Below, one piece after another: positions 10,621-20,136 of a stretch of DNA of 64,000 nucleotides. Location: the NCBI RefSeq assembly GCF_000156395.1, contig NZ_GG703817.1:319409-383408 (forward strand), written 5' to 3'. Below the pieces are notes generated by a model, which did not search any database, had not been told where the DNA came from, and worked only from the letters and a program-made list of their open reading frames with translations. This DNA is from Providencia rustigianii DSM 4541 (lineage in GTDB: Bacteria; Pseudomonadota; Gammaproteobacteria; Enterobacterales; Enterobacteriaceae). Position 1 is the stretch's first letter; every line of letters begins with the position of its first letter. The translations under genes were made by a program, and so were the position numbers.

Positions 10621-10727
10621 GTAACAAAACGACATTGGCACAAAATCTATAAAGGAAATTACTAGGGAGACTATGATTAATAGTGCTTAGTAAAAAAATA
10701 AGGTGCCCAAAACGCCAAGGAGGAGTT

Positions 10728-13400
10728 ATGTCGTTGAGTTTAAAAACAGAAAGTGCAGCAACGCTGCATGTTGGTGACAAACAGTATAATTACTTCAGCT
10801 TATCCCGCGCAGAGCAAAAACTCGGTAGCGGGGAGCGCTTACCTAAATCCCTTAAAGTCTTACTTGAAAATCTACTACGCCATATTGATGGTAAATCTGT
10901 GGTGGAAGCTGACCTACAAGCCATTATTGATTGGCAAAAAAATGCTCATGCAGATAGAGAAATTGCGTATCGACCTGCACGGGTCCTAATGCAAGATTTT
11001 ACGGGTGTTCCTGCGGTTGTTGACCTCGCAGCAATGCGTGAAGCAGTTCAATCCCTCGGCGGAAACGTCAACCAAGTAAACCCATTATCCCCTGTTGATC
11101 TGGTTATCGACCACTCAGTGATGGTCGATGAATTTGGCAATCAACAGGCATTTAGCGATAACGTCGAAATTGAAATGCAGCGTAACCATGAACGTTATCT
11201 CTTTTTACGCTGGGGGCAAAAAGCTTTTAACCGCTTTAGAGTTGTTCCTCCGGGAACGGGGATTTGTCATCAGGTTAACCTTGAGTATCTTGGCAAAGCC
11301 GTATGGTATGAAGAGGTTGGTGGCCAGCTAGTGGCTTATCCGGATACCTTAGTGGGAACAGATTCGCATACCACCATGATTAATGGGTTAGGCGTACTCG
11401 GTTGGGGTGTTGGCGGAATTGAAGCGGAAGCCGCAATGTTAGGCCAGCCAGTATCGATGTTGATCCCAGATGTCGTTGGCTTCAAATTAACGGGAAAACT
11501 TGCTGAGGGCATAACCGCGACAGATTTAGTGTTGACCGTGACCCAAATGCTCCGTAAACATGGTGTGGTGGGTAAATTTGTTGAGTTTTATGGTGATGGA
11601 CTCGCCGATCTGCCATTAGCTGATCGTGCAACCATTGCCAATATGGCACCAGAATATGGTGCGACATGTGGATTTTTCCCCGTGGATGAAATCACACTGG
11701 CCTATATGACATTAACAGGGCGTCATCAAGATGAGATTGCGCTGGTGGAGTCCTACAGTAAGCAGCAGGGTTTATGGCGCTATCAAGGGGATGAACCCAT
11801 TTTTACCAGTACATTAGAATTGGATATGGGCACGGTAGAATCCAGCTTGGCTGGACCAAAACGTCCGCAAGATAGAGTAGAGTTAAGCCAAGTACCTCAA
11901 GCGTTTCAAGGTGCAGTGGATTTGGAACTTAACAAAAAAGATAAACATGCTCATCCACGGATAAAATATCACGATCAAGAATTTGAACTGACTGATGGCG
12001 CGGTGGTAATAGCTGCGATTACCTCTTGTACCAATACTTCTAACCCGAGCGTGTTAATGGCTGCGGGACTATTGGCGAAGAAAGCGGTAGAAAAAGGACT
12101 TATACGCCAACCGTGGGTGAAAACCTCATTAGCTCCGGGTTCTAAAGTCGTTACAGACTATCTTGCATTAGCGGGCCTATCTCCTTATCTCGACCAACTC
12201 GGTTTTAACCTTGTGGGTTATGGATGTACTACCTGTATTGGTAACTCCGGTCCATTACCAGCACCGATTGAAGACGCGATAAAACAGTCCGACCTGACCG
12301 TCGGAGCGGTACTTTCTGGTAATCGTAACTTTGAAGGGCGCATTCATCCTCTGGTAAAAACAAACTGGCTCGCGTCTCCGCCCCTAGTTGTGGCGTATGC
12401 CTTAGCTGGAAATATGCATATCAACCTGAAGACGGAGCCTCTTGGCATCGATAAACAGGGCAATCCGGTTTATCTGAAAGATATTTGGCCATCCAGTGCT
12501 GAAATTGCCTTAGCGGTAGAAAAAGTGAAAACCGATATGTTCCGCAAAGAGTACAGCGCGGTATTTGATGGAGATGAAATATGGCAAACGCTGAGTGTTG
12601 AAAGCTCGTCAACTTATCATTGGCAAAAAGATTCTACCTATATTCGACATCCACCATTCTTTGAAAATATGCCAGCAACACCTAAACCAGTTGCAGATAT
12701 TCATGGTGCCAACATTTTGGCGATCCTCGGTGATTCAGTGACCACTGACCATATTTCACCTGCGGGTAATATCAAGAAAGATAGCCCTGCGGGTCGTTAT
12801 CTTCAGGAACATGGCGTTGCCGTCACAGATTTTAACTCCTATGGGTCTCGTCGTGGTAACCACGAAGTGATGATGCGGGGAACCTTTGCGAATATTCGTA
12901 TTCGTAATGAAATGTTATCCGGTGTTGAAGGCGGCTATACCTTGCATATTCCAACGGGTCAACAAATGGCAATTTTTGATGCTGCGATGTTGTATCAGCA
13001 ACAAAATCGTCCATTGGCTATCATCGCAGGAAAAGAGTACGGTTCTGGCTCTAGCCGTGACTGGGCGGCAAAAGGGACTAACTTATTAGGCGTGCGTGTG
13101 GTGATTGCTGAATCTTATGAACGAATTCATCGTTCCAACCTGATTGGTATGGGGGTTGTTCCTCTTGAGTTTTCGGGGGGTGAGACGCGCAAAACCTTAA
13201 AACTCAAAGGGGATGAGCTGATTGATGTTACAGGATTACAATCATTAACACCGGGACAGAATATTAACGTGAAAATTACCTATGGTAATGGAGATGTAAA
13301 AGAGGTAGTGACACGTTGCCGTATTGATACCGCGACTGAGATGGAATATTACCGCCATGGCGGGATTTTACATTATGTTATCCGCCAGATGTTGCATTAA
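10728..13400 (+). CDS. acnA: Aconitate hydratase A
   Basis: [4Fe-4S] aconitase that interconverts citrate and isocitrate; AcnA is the stress and stationary-phase isozyme in enterobacteria. The start is placed at ATG 10728, where AGGAGG lies 5-6 bp upstream and the protein begins MSLSLKTES. The longer frame begins at a GTG (10683) with no family support. Length is then 890 against 891 in E. coli. Cluster ligands are Cys434 (TSCTNTS) and Cys500/Cys503 (GCTTCIG). The swivelling domain carries the [10 protein letters not shown] substrate-binding arginine motif. It ends at a strong hairpin. Confidence 0.97.
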   Translation: MSLSLKTESAATLHVGDKQYNYFSLSRAEQKLGSGERLPKSLKVLLENLLRHIDGKSVVEADLQAIIDWQKNAHADREIAYRPARVLMQDFTGVPAVVDLAAMREAVQSLGGNVNQVNPLSPVDLVIDHSVMVDEFGNQQAFSDNVEIEMQRNHERYLFLRWGQKAFNRFRVVPPGTGICHQVNLEYLGKAVWYEEVGGQLVAYPDTLVGTDSHTTMINGLGVLGWGVGGIEAEAAMLGQPVSMLIPDVVGFKLTGKLAEGITATDLVLTVTQMLRKHGVVGKFVEFYGDGLADLPLADRATIANMAPEYGATCGFFPVDEITLAYMTLTGRHQDEIALVESYSKQQGLWRYQGDEPIFTSTLELDMGTVESSLAGPKRPQDRVELSQVPQAFQGAVDLELNKKDKHAHPRIKYHDQEFELTDGAVVIAAITSCTNTSNPSVLMAAGLLAKKAVEKGLIRQPWVKTSLAPGSKVVTDYLALAGLSPYLDQLGFNLVGYGCTTCIGNSGPLPAPIEDAIKQSDLTVGAVLSGNRNFEGRIHPLVKTNWLASPPLVVAYALAGNMHINLKTEPLGIDKQGNPVYLKDIWPSSAEIALAVEKVKTDMFRKEYSAVFDGDEIWQTLSVESSSTYHWQKDSTYIRHPPFFENMPATPKPVADIHGANILAILGDSVTTDHISPAGNIKKDSPAGRYLQEHGVAVTDFNSYGSRRGNHEVMMRGTFANIRIRNEMLSGVEGGYTLHIPTGQQMAIFDAAMLYQQQNRPLAIIAGKEYGSGSSRDWAAKGTNLLGVRVVIAESYERIHRSNLIGMGVVPLEFSGGETRKTLKLKGDELIDVTGLQSLTPGQNINVKITYGNGDVKEVVTRCRIDTATEMEYYRHGGILHYVIRQMLH

Positions 13401-13411
13401 ATTATTGAACC

Positions 13412-13445
13412 AATGCCCGCGGCGTATCACTGTGGGCATTTTTTT
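13412..13445 (+). terminator. acnA terminator
   Basis: Eleven-pair stem AATGCCCGCGG (13412-13422) with CTGTGGGCATT (13430-13440), two G-T pairs, 7-nt loop, then a T run to 13445. Confidence 0.88.
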
Positions 13446-13587
13446 ACTGTTAATTCTTAAACTTTGTTATTTCTCAAGTTTTTCAGCCTAATTCTAAGCT
13501 ATTGTGTTAGTCAGTATTCAGAAAAAGCTCTGTAGTTTGATGGAATGAAATTACCGCATTTATCGAAATAGCGTAAAGGAAATCAAT

Positions 13588-14037
13588 ATGGCAAATATCA
13601 ATGAAACTGATTTTTATAAGGGCGCACTATGGGCAGCAGATATTTTATTAAGTACCTCTCATTGCGCTGGTGCCAATGATGAAGTACGCGATATTTTAGA
13701 ACATATCCCCAATTTATATTCCGTCGTGATGAGAACCCCAGAGGCTGAGGTTCATGATTTAAGATTATATGCAGATAAAGAGTTCCCATTGGGAATGAAT
13801 GCAGAATACACCGCAATTGCGATTGCACCACTGAAAGACTTCTTTGATATTTTGCCAATCACTGAACAAGATCTTGATTGTGCCAGTATGGATGTGGAAA
13901 CCTGGGGTGTTGTGGCCGATTTACCTGACGGTAAGAAAGATTTATTAATCGCGGGGCTATTATCACCTGAAACCGCTCAAGTTTATGCACAGCGATTGTC
14001 TGAGCAGTTAAAATTGCAGCAAAGTACGGCTAATTAA
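13588..14037 (+). CDS. Conserved-looking hypothetical protein, 149 residues
   Basis: I do not recognise this family. A good start context (GTAAAGGAAATCAATATG) and isolation between two terminators mark it as a real, separately transcribed gene. The product is acidic and soluble, with no signal peptide or membrane segment. It begins with ANINETDFYKGALWAADILL, contains a GMNAEYTAIAIAPLKDFFDILPI stretch that may form a core strand-helix unit, and ends in a helical Gln-rich tail. Two isolated cysteines (about residues 28 and 97) do not form a metal motif. It lies between acnA and hemB, which gives no functional hint. Confidence 0.8.
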   Translation: MANINETDFYKGALWAADILLSTSHCAGANDEVRDILEHIPNLYSVVMRTPEAEVHDLRLYADKEFPLGMNAEYTAIAIAPLKDFFDILPITEQDLDCASMDVETWGVVADLPDGKKDLLIAGLLSPETAQVYAQRLSEQLKLQQSTAN

Positions 14038-14072
14038 CGCTCGCCTTGTATTATAAGTAAGCAGAAATGAAC

Positions 14073-14115
14073 AAAAACGCCGATACTGTATTTATATCCA
14101 GTATCGGCGTTTTTT
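14073..14115. terminator. Bidirectional terminator before hemB
   Basis: Perfect stem CGCCGATACTG (14078-14088) with CAGTATCGGCG (14099-14109), extended by flanking A and T runs on both sides, 10-nt loop. It serves the 149-residue gene and the converging hemB. Confidence 0.92.
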
Positions 14116-14142
14116 ATGACCGCTTTTTAATGTTCCGTAAGA

Positions 14143-15120
14143 TTACAGAATTTTATCTTCTGCCAATTGCAATGCAAAATAGGTGAAAATCAAATCTGCA
14201 CCGGCACGTTTAATGGCACCAAGGCTTTCTAAAGTGACGCGAGTTTCATCAATAGCACCGGCTTGAGCTGCAAACTTGATCATGGCGTATTCACCGCTAA
14301 CTTGATATGCACCAATAGGTAATTGAGTGCATTCGCGTAGGTCACGAATAATATCTAAATAAGCCCCAGCAGGTTTTACCATTAACGCATCGGCACCTTC
14401 TTGAGCATCAATTAATGACTCATGTAAGGCTTCACGACGGTTCATCGGATTCATTTGATAAGTTTTTCTGTCACCTTTTAAGCATGAACCGGCAGCGTCA
14501 CGGAATGGACCATACAATGCGGAAGCAAATTTTGTAGAGTAGGACATAATTGCAGTATCCGTAAATCCGGCTTCATCCAATGCGCGACGGATTGCGGCAA
14601 CTTGTCCATCCATTGCGGCAGAAGGTGCGATGAAGTCAGCACCGGCACGAGCAGCAGCAACAGCTTGTAATCCAAGATTATGGATGGTGGCATCGTTATC
14701 AACGAAATCGCCGTGCATAACGCCACAATGACCGTGGGAGGTATATTCACAGAAACAAGTATCGGACATCACCACCATTTCAGGCACGGTGTCTTTACAG
14801 ATACGTGACATACGAGAGACTAAACCGTTATCTTGCCATGCATCGCTGCCAGTTTCATCGAGATGATGTGAAACCCCAAATGTCATTACTGACTTAATTC
14901 CCGCTTTAGCAATGCGCTCAATTTCATAAGCAAGGCGCTTTTCTGGAATGCGAACTACCCCGGGCATGCTAGCGATTGGTGCATAGTCATCTAAGCCTTC
15001 TTCAACGAAGATAGGCAAGCATAAGTCGTTAATAGAGAGATGGGTTTCTTGGAATAGGGAGCGGAGTTGTTCACTTTTACGCAATCTTCTCATGCGTTGG
15101 ATAGAATGCAGGTTATTCAC
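14143..15120 (-). CDS. hemB: Delta-aminolevulinic acid dehydratase (porphobilinogen synthase)
   Basis: Condenses two 5-aminolevulinate molecules to porphobilinogen in cytosolic haem and sirohaem synthesis. 325 residues. Catalytic lysines are Lys197 (SYSTKFAS) and Lys249 (MVKPAGAY, Schiff base). Catalytic zinc ligands Cys122, Cys124 and Cys132 are present in [13 protein letters not shown], so this is the zinc-dependent class. The start is GTG at 15120 with AAGGAGA 6-7 bp upstream. In E. coli hemB is elsewhere on the chromosome; here it sits between acnA and ribA. Confidence 0.97.
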   Translation of the reverse strand: MNNLHSIQRMRRLRKSEQLRSLFQETHLSINDLCLPIFVEEGLDDYAPIASMPGVVRIPEKRLAYEIERIAKAGIKSVMTFGVSHHLDETGSDAWQDNGLVSRMSRICKDTVPEMVVMSDTCFCEYTSHGHCGVMHGDFVDNDATIHNLGLQAVAAARAGADFIAPSAAMDGQVAAIRRALDEAGFTDTAIMSYSTKFASALYGPFRDAAGSCLKGDRKTYQMNPMNRREALHESLIDAQEGADALMVKPAGAYLDIIRDLRECTQLPIGAYQVSGEYAMIKFAAQAGAIDETRVTLESLGAIKRAGADLIFTYFALQLAEDKIL

Positions 15121-15311
15121 AATATCTCCTTGTTAGACGAAGAATAGGCATACAAGATTAGGATTAATATGCGGTATTTTTTCGATGTAATTTTTTGATA
15201 TAAAAGTTGCGAACAGTATAAACCCTAAAAAAAGAATGTGAATATAGCAATTAGCAAATGTATTACATTCGATTGTTTTGATGAAAATAGGGGCTAAGGC
15301 AGAATGATCAA

Positions 15312-15334
15312 GGAAGAGTGCAAGACACTCTTCC
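15312..15334 (-). terminator. Hairpin downstream of ribA, weak terminator candidate
   Basis: Perfect 9-bp stem GGAAGAGTG (15312-15320) with CACTCTTCC (15326-15334) and a 5-nt loop, about 16 bp past the ribA stop on the minus strand. No clear T run follows (TTGATCATT), so it may protect the 3' end or terminate weakly. The rest of the 229-bp ribA-hemB gap is A+T-rich and holds the hemB promoter. Confidence 0.45.
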
Positions 15335-15349
15335 AAGTTGCAGAAAATG

Positions 15350-15946
15350 TTATTGATGCTTAAATAGCAGATGACCCATTTTTTCAGCTTTTACATCTAA
15401 ATAGTGTGCATTACTTGGGTTACGACCAACAATTAATGGCACTCGTTCAACCACATTTATTCCCGCTTCACGCATGATATCAATTTTTTTCGGGTTATTA
15501 GTCAGTAAACGGACTTCATTAATCCCCAGCAATTTATACATGTCTGAGCAGAGGGTGAAATCGCGTTCATCCGCTTTAAAGCCTAGTTTAAGATTGGCTT
15601 CGACAGTATCTAAGCCCTGGTCTTGTAAAGCATAAGCACGGATTTTATTCAGTAATCCAATATTTCTGCCTTCTTGACGGTGATATAATAAGACACCGCG
15701 ACCAATCTCACTGATTTGCTTAAGCGCAGCTTCTAACTGAAAGCCACAGTCACAACGTAAACTAAATAATGCATCTCCCGTTAAGCATTCAGAGTGAATA
15801 CGGCTAAGTACCGGCTCAGCCCCTGAAATATCGCCAAAAATTAATGCGACATGGTCTCGACCTGTTGCAATTTCTTCAAAACCTACCATTAAAAATTCAC
15901 CGAAAGGTGTCGGTAATTTTGCTTCGGCAACACGTTTTAGCTGCAT
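15350..15946 (-). CDS. ribA: GTP cyclohydrolase II
   Basis: First committed enzyme of riboflavin synthesis: opens GTP to 2,5-diamino-6-ribosylamino-pyrimidinone phosphate, formate and pyrophosphate. The start chosen is ATG 15946 ([15 protein letters not shown]), which puts the zinc ligands at Cys54, Cys65 and Cys67 exactly as in E. coli and gives 198 residues. An in-frame ATG at 15958 would add four residues; neither has a strong ribosome site. RQEGRNIGL, the catalytic Tyr/Arg region, and RLLTNNPKK are intact. Unlike many Gram-positives it is not fused to RibB. Divergent from pgpB. Confidence 0.96.
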   Translation of the reverse strand: MQLKRVAEAKLPTPFGEFLMVGFEEIATGRDHVALIFGDISGAEPVLSRIHSECLTGDALFSLRCDCGFQLEAALKQISEIGRGVLLYHRQEGRNIGLLNKIRAYALQDQGLDTVEANLKLGFKADERDFTLCSDMYKLLGINEVRLLTNNPKKIDIMREAGINVVERVPLIVGRNPSNAHYLDVKAEKMGHLLFKHQ

Positions 15947-16160
15947 ATTTTCTTTCATTAGTTAAAGTAACTCTTGCTTAATTAATAACGTAAATCGATA
16001 TAAGACAATTATTATAATATATCGATGCTATATGACGTTTGCATATAGAGTCAGGCATTCTTTGCACACTGCCGACGCTGTACTACTATAACAGAGTAAA
16101 TAGGTTGTTCATGCAAGTTTTATTAATAAGGAAATAATGAATTTTTATGGAATACATTAA

Positions 16161-16880
16161 ATGAAAAAGACAATTTATCTTATCGCTATTTTTACATTTT
16201 TATTGATGTTACCGCCGATAATTATGATAGGCATAGGCTGGCAATGGACACCAGAGCAGCAACCGACAATGAAAGGGTTACTGTGGTTAACGGACACTGC
16301 CGGAATGCCCTATAGCATTATCACGTTTATACTGCTGACCTTACTGACTTTGTTTGTCTTTCGTCAGTCTAAAGCGCAGTGGGTTAAACTTATCGTGATT
16401 ATTTTAGTTTGTATTTTGGGCCAGCAAGGCCTTAAATCATTACTAAAGAGTAGCTTCCAAGAACCAAGACCTTATGTGGTCTGGATGGGCGCAACGTATG
16501 GGATTGATGCAACCAAATTTTATGAACTTAAACGCAGTGTGCGTGCAGACGTAGTTAAGGATACGGTTAAATCAAATGACCTGATCCCTAAATGGCAACG
16601 TAAACATTGGCAAGCTGAAACAGGATATTCGTTCCCATCTGGGCATATGTTATTTGCTGCGGGTTGGGCTTTATTGTTGATCGGTTTATTTTGGCAACGT
16701 CGTCAATATACATTAGCTATATTCTTAGGTCTTTGGGCTGAAGGGATTGGGCTAAGCCGAATGTTGCTCGGTATGCATTGGCCAATTGATATCCTGACAT
16801 CAACGTTTATTAGCGGTTGTTTTGCTTTGATTGGATATGCCATCTTCAAATCACATTGGTTTGAAAGACGTCAAGCATAA
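16161..16880 (+). CDS. pgpB: Phosphatidylglycerophosphatase B (PAP2 family)
   Basis: Integral inner-membrane lipid phosphatase acting on phosphatidylglycerophosphate, phosphatidate and undecaprenyl pyrophosphate. 239 residues with about six membrane segments. The three PAP2 signature motifs are present: KSSFQEPRP near residues 95-105, PSGH at 159-162 (catalytic His162) and SRMLLGMHWPID with Ser199, Arg200, His206 and Asp210. Numbering is one residue from E. coli PgpB. It is followed by lapA after about 160 bp, so it may share a transcript with lapAB, as the E. coli order suggests. Confidence 0.93.
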   Translation: MKKTIYLIAIFTFLLMLPPIIMIGIGWQWTPEQQPTMKGLLWLTDTAGMPYSIITFILLTLLTLFVFRQSKAQWVKLIVIILVCILGQQGLKSLLKSSFQEPRPYVVWMGATYGIDATKFYELKRSVRADVVKDTVKSNDLIPKWQRKHWQAETGYSFPSGHMLFAAGWALLLIGLFWQRRQYTLAIFLGLWAEGIGLSRMLLGMHWPIDILTSTFISGCFALIGYAIFKSHWFERRQA

Positions 16881-17042
16881 GGGGCACTAATAACAGTCAC
16901 TGGGACTATCTTGATGAAAAAGGAGCATTTTTAGTGCTGGAAGATACGGGCTGTTAATAATTTACTTTGTCTGGAAGCGCCGAAAATGCTACCTTATCAG
17001 ATAGATGTTTTGGAACGAGAAGAACTGATAACGGGAACAAAT

Positions 17043-17360
17043 GTGAAATACTTTCTGATTTTATTACTGGCGGTCGCTATTTTTATTGTGTCGATTACGC
17101 TCGGTTCAAGCAATGATCAGGTTATTACATTTAACTACCTGATTGCAAAAGGGGATTTTTCTTTGTCCTCGTTACTTGCTACCTTATTTGGTGTCGGTTT
17201 TGTGCTGGGCTGGTTGGTCTGTGCTGTATTTTATTTACGCACGATTGTTAGCTTAAAAAATGCACGTCGTAAAATTAGACGTTTAGAATCACAATTAGGT
17301 GCTGAAGAGAAAACTATTTCTGACTCAACCGAATTAGTGACGCCTCAGAACAAGGAATAG
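17043..17360 (+). CDS. lapA: LPS assembly protein A (LapA, YciS)
   Basis: Small inner-membrane partner of LapB in control of LpxC degradation and LPS assembly. Two membrane segments (KYFLILLLAVAIFIVSITLG and a second around residues 43-66) precede a basic coiled-coil tail (NARRKIRRLESQLG). The start chosen is GTG 17043, which begins (M)KYFLILL exactly where E. coli LapA begins MKYLLIF and has GGGA 5-8 bp upstream; length is then 105. An ATG at 16986 would add 19 polar residues with no counterpart in E. coli LapA; it has its own GGAAG site, so it cannot be excluded. lapB follows 6 bp later. Confidence 0.88.
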   Translation: MKYFLILLLAVAIFIVSITLGSSNDQVITFNYLIAKGDFSLSSLLATLFGVGFVLGWLVCAVFYLRTIVSLKNARRKIRRLESQLGAEEKTISDSTELVTPQNKE

Positions 17361-17366
17361 TCCTCA

Positions 17367-18539
17367 ATGTTCGAGTTGCTTTTTCTGCTGTTACCTGTTG
17401 CCGCCGCATATGGCTGGTACATGGGGCGCAGAAGTGCTCAACAAGATAAGCAGCAGCATGCAAATCGCTTGTCCCGTGATTACGTGACAGGCGTTAACTT
17501 TCTATTATCCAATCAACAAGATAAAGCCGTTGATTTATTCCTTGAAATGCTCAAAACGGAAGATAGTTCCGCGTTTGAAGCGCATCTTACCCTTGGTAAT
17601 CTATTCCGTTCCCGTGGCGAAGTTGAACGCGCCATTCGTATTCACCAATCGCTGGTGGAAAGCGCCGCATTATCCTTTGAACAGCGCCTGTTAGCGACTC
17701 AACAATTGGGTCGTGATTATATGACTGCGGGTGTGTATGATCGCGCTGAAAATATGTTTCAACAGCTGACGGATGAAGTCGATTTTAAACAGAGTGCATT
17801 GCAATCCCTATTAACTATCTATCAACTGACTAGTGATTGGGGCAAGGCGATTGAGACTGCCACTAAATTAGTGAAATTAGGCGCCGAAGAATTACGCGAG
17901 CAAATTGCACATTTTTATTGTGAATTGGCAACCCAAGAGCTTGCAAGTGATGATATTGACGGTGCGTTAAGTTTATTAAATAAAGGCGAGCAGGTAGATA
18001 AAAATTGTGCCCGAATTTCAATAATGAAAGGGCGTATTTTTATTGAACAAGCTAATTATGAAAAAGCGATTAACGCATTAAAGCAAGTTTATTCTCAAGA
18101 TCGTGAACTAGTGTCTGAAACGCTACCTCTATTATACGAGTGTTATCAACACACGGGGCATTCTGATGATTGGGAAGCTTATTTACGTCAATGTGTTGAA
18201 GGTAATTCAGGGGCAATTGCTGAGCTTTATCTTGCCGATATTATTGTTGAAAAACAAAATCATGAAGCCGCTGTCAGTTATATTAATGATCAAATTCAAC
18301 GGCATCCAACCATGCGTTTATTTTACCGTCTGATGGATTACCATTTAGCGGAAGCAGAAGAGGGTCGAGCTAAAGAAAGCTTGATTTTATTACGTAAAAT
18401 GGTTGGTGAGCAAATCAGAACTAAACCTGATTATCGCTGCCTCAAATGTGGTTTTACATCCCGTGCATTATATTGGCACTGTCCATCTTGCCGCTCTTGG
18501 GACACCATTAAGCCCATCCGCGGGTTAGATGGCCAGTGA
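17367..18539 (+). CDS. lapB: LPS assembly protein B (LapB, YciM)
   Basis: Membrane-anchored adaptor that presents LpxC to FtsH for degradation and so balances LPS with phospholipid. An N-terminal membrane helix ([19 protein letters not shown]) is followed by tandem TPR-like helices (about residues 35-340) and a C-terminal rubredoxin-type metal site, Cys358, Cys361, Cys372 and Cys375. Length 390 against 389 in E. coli. The TGA stop at 18537-18539 lies inside a matS site. It is transcribed with lapA, and pyrF starts about 45 bp further on. Confidence 0.96.
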   Translation: MFELLFLLLPVAAAYGWYMGRRSAQQDKQQHANRLSRDYVTGVNFLLSNQQDKAVDLFLEMLKTEDSSAFEAHLTLGNLFRSRGEVERAIRIHQSLVESAALSFEQRLLATQQLGRDYMTAGVYDRAENMFQQLTDEVDFKQSALQSLLTIYQLTSDWGKAIETATKLVKLGAEELREQIAHFYCELATQELASDDIDGALSLLNKGEQVDKNCARISIMKGRIFIEQANYEKAINALKQVYSQDRELVSETLPLLYECYQHTGHSDDWEAYLRQCVEGNSGAIAELYLADIIVEKQNHEAAVSYINDQIQRHPTMRLFYRLMDYHLAEAEEGRAKESLILLRKMVGEQIRTKPDYRCLKCGFTSRALYWHCPSCRSWDTIKPIRGLDGQ

Positions 18540-18548
18540 CAACGTCAC
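18536..18548. other. matS site (MatP binding), overlapping lapB stop
   Basis: GTGACAACGTCAC is an exact match to the matS consensus GTGACRNYGTCAC, the binding site of MatP in the Ter macrodomain of enterobacteria. The site includes the lapB stop codon. Confidence 0.85.
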
Positions 18549-18585
18549 TTTTTTAATTACGTTAACACTCAATAAAGGCTATAGA

Positions 18586-19323
18586 ATGATTTCCTCAACT
18601 GAGAACCTCACTCGCGTTACGACTCACTCGCCAATCATTGTGGCTCTTGATTATGAAGATGCTAATGCGGCGTTAGCGTTTGTCGATAAGATTGACCCGC
18701 GCGATTGCCGCTTAAAGGTGGGTAAAGAAATGTTCACTTTTAATGGTCCTCAATTTGTTAAGTCACTCCATGATCGCGGTTTTGACGTTTTTCTTGATCT
18801 GAAATTCCATGATATTCCTAATACGGTTGCTCGTGCGGTCTCTGCGGCTGCTGAGATGGGCGTTTGGATGGTGAATGTTCATGCGAGTGGTGGCGCTCGT
18901 ATGATGGAAGCTGCTCGTCAAGCGCTCGAAGTTTATGGGAAAGATGCCCCTTTATTAACAGCAGTGACCGTTCTCACCAGTATGGATGCCTCTGATTTAG
19001 CAGGTATCGGAATCAACTTAACGCCAGCGGAATATGCAGAACATTTAGCATTACTCACTAAGCAGTGTGGCTTAGATGGTGTGGTGTGTTCTGCTCACGA
19101 AGCGAAAGCATTGAAAGAGTTATGTGGGCACGATTTTAAATTAGTGACCCCAGGAATACGCCCTGTGGGAAGCGAAGTCGGTGACCAGCGTCGTATTATG
19201 ACGCCACAGCAGGCTATTGAAGCGGGTGTGGATTATATGGTCATTGGGCGACCAATTACTCGCAGTGACGATCCTGCGCTAACCTTGCAACAAATTAACC
19301 AGTCAATCAGAGAATTAGTATGA
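18586..19323 (+). CDS. pyrF: Orotidine 5'-phosphate decarboxylase
   Basis: Last step of de novo UMP synthesis: OMP to UMP plus CO2. The start is placed at ATG 18586 ([10 protein letters not shown]), preceded by AAAGG at 18574-18578, giving 245 residues, the E. coli length. The longer frame from 18529 would overlap lapB and the matS site. The catalytic array is visible: Asp22 (VALDY), Lys44 (KVGKE), Asp71 and Lys73 with Asp76 in DLKFHD, and the phosphate loop TPGIRP / IGRPIT. yciH overlaps its stop by 4 bp, so the two are translationally coupled. Confidence 0.97.
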   Translation: MISSTENLTRVTTHSPIIVALDYEDANAALAFVDKIDPRDCRLKVGKEMFTFNGPQFVKSLHDRGFDVFLDLKFHDIPNTVARAVSAAAEMGVWMVNVHASGGARMMEAARQALEVYGKDAPLLTAVTVLTSMDASDLAGIGINLTPAEYAEHLALLTKQCGLDGVVCSAHEAKALKELCGHDFKLVTPGIRPVGSEVGDQRRIMTPQQAIEAGVDYMVIGRPITRSDDPALTLQQINQSIRELV

Positions 19324-19646
19324 GTGACGCGAATAGCCGTTTAGTTTATAGCACCGATATTGGGCGGATTGAGGAAGAAAAACCACAAATCACTCGACCC
19401 AAAGGCGATGGTATTGTGCGTATTCGTCGCGAAACATCAGGTCGTAAAGGCAAAGGTGTTTGTGTGGTTACGGGGTTAGATCTCAATGATGTGGAGCTAA
19501 CAAAACTCGCCGCTGAGTTAAAGAAAAAGTGTGGTTGTGGTGGCGCCGTCAAAGAGGGTGATATTGAAATCCAAGGTGATAAACGCGACTTGCTAAAACA
19601 GCTTTTAGAAGCCAAAGGCTACCAAGTTAAATTAGCTGGTGGCTGA
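19320..19646 (+). CDS. yciH: SUI1/eIF1-family protein YciH
   Basis: 108-residue bacterial homologue of eukaryotic translation initiation factor 1. The SUI1 fold covers the C-terminal two thirds ([12 protein letters not shown], then [17 protein letters not shown], and [19 protein letters not shown]). The basic N-terminal tail is disordered-looking. It is joined to pyrF through an ATGA overlap. In E. coli YciH affects start-site fidelity and stress gene expression, but its role is only partly defined. A strong hairpin ends the transcript. Confidence 0.94.
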   Translation: MSDANSRLVYSTDIGRIEEEKPQITRPKGDGIVRIRRETSGRKGKGVCVVTGLDLNDVELTKLAAELKKKCGCGGAVKEGDIEIQGDKRDLLKQLLEAKGYQVKLAGG

Positions 19647-19658
19647 AATGAAATAAAG

Positions 19659-19685
19659 AAGGGGAAACATTACGTTTCCCCTTTT
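19659..19685. terminator. Terminator between yciH and osmB
   Basis: Perfect 10-bp stem AAGGGGAAAC (19659-19668) with GTTTCCCCTT (19674-19683), ATTAC loop, then TTTT. It can also act on the converging osmB. Confidence 0.9.
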
Positions 19686-19703
19686 GCTAGGATATTAAAG
19701 GAC

Positions 19704-19910
19704 TTATTTCTTCACTTGATTTCCAATAATACCACCGATAGCCGCTCCACCTACAGTGCCGAGTGCGCTTCCATCTGTTAATATAGCTCCTCCGACAGCA
19801 CCGATTCCAGCTCCAATTGCTGTATTTTTATCGCGTTTTGACATATTTGAACAAGCACTCACGCTGAATGCGACAGTTGCAATAATGGCCAAAGTGAGGA
19901 TGCGTTTCAT
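19704..19910 (-). CDS. osmB: Osmotically inducible lipoprotein OsmB
   Basis: 68-residue lipoprotein. The signal peptide ends in a lipobox VSAC with the lipidated Cys20. The mature part is a glycine zipper (NTAIGAGIGAVGGAI and TVGGAAIGGIIGNQ), typical of OsmB and the YmgG-type surface family that sits in the outer membrane. The last residues QVKK match the family end. E. coli osmB is induced by high osmolarity and RpoS; here only position next to yciH and sequence can be shown. Single gene. Confidence 0.94.
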   Translation of the reverse strand: MKRILTLAIIATVAFSVSACSNMSKRDKNTAIGAGIGAVGGAILTDGSALGTVGGAAIGGIIGNQVKK

Positions 19911-20081
19911 GATAATGACTCCAACATGGTTGTTTCTAGTGATAACTACCTATAAAAATATAGCAGAGTTAAAATATCACGAATAAGGTGTAAATTGATC
20001 AGAATAATCAGAAATAAATGTCAAGAAGTGTGGGTTATTTAACATTAAATGCTAATGTTTGAATTATGTAGAGTTTTGGAC

Positions 20082-20113
20082 AAAAAAAGACCACGAGACA
20101 AAATCTCGTGGTC
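20082..20113 (-). terminator. rnb terminator
   Basis: On the minus strand, GACCACGAGA, TTTTG loop and TCTCGTGGTC (arms at 20104-20113 and 20089-20098) are followed by seven T (20088-20082). It is a perfect 10-bp stem. Confidence 0.93.
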
Positions 20114-20136
20114 AGATAATAACGAAATCTTAGAAA

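Noticed and set aside
15133-15336. 67-codon frame upstream of hemB
   Set aside because: Hydrophobic and A+T-driven, no ribosome site, includes a hairpin and the hemB promoter region.
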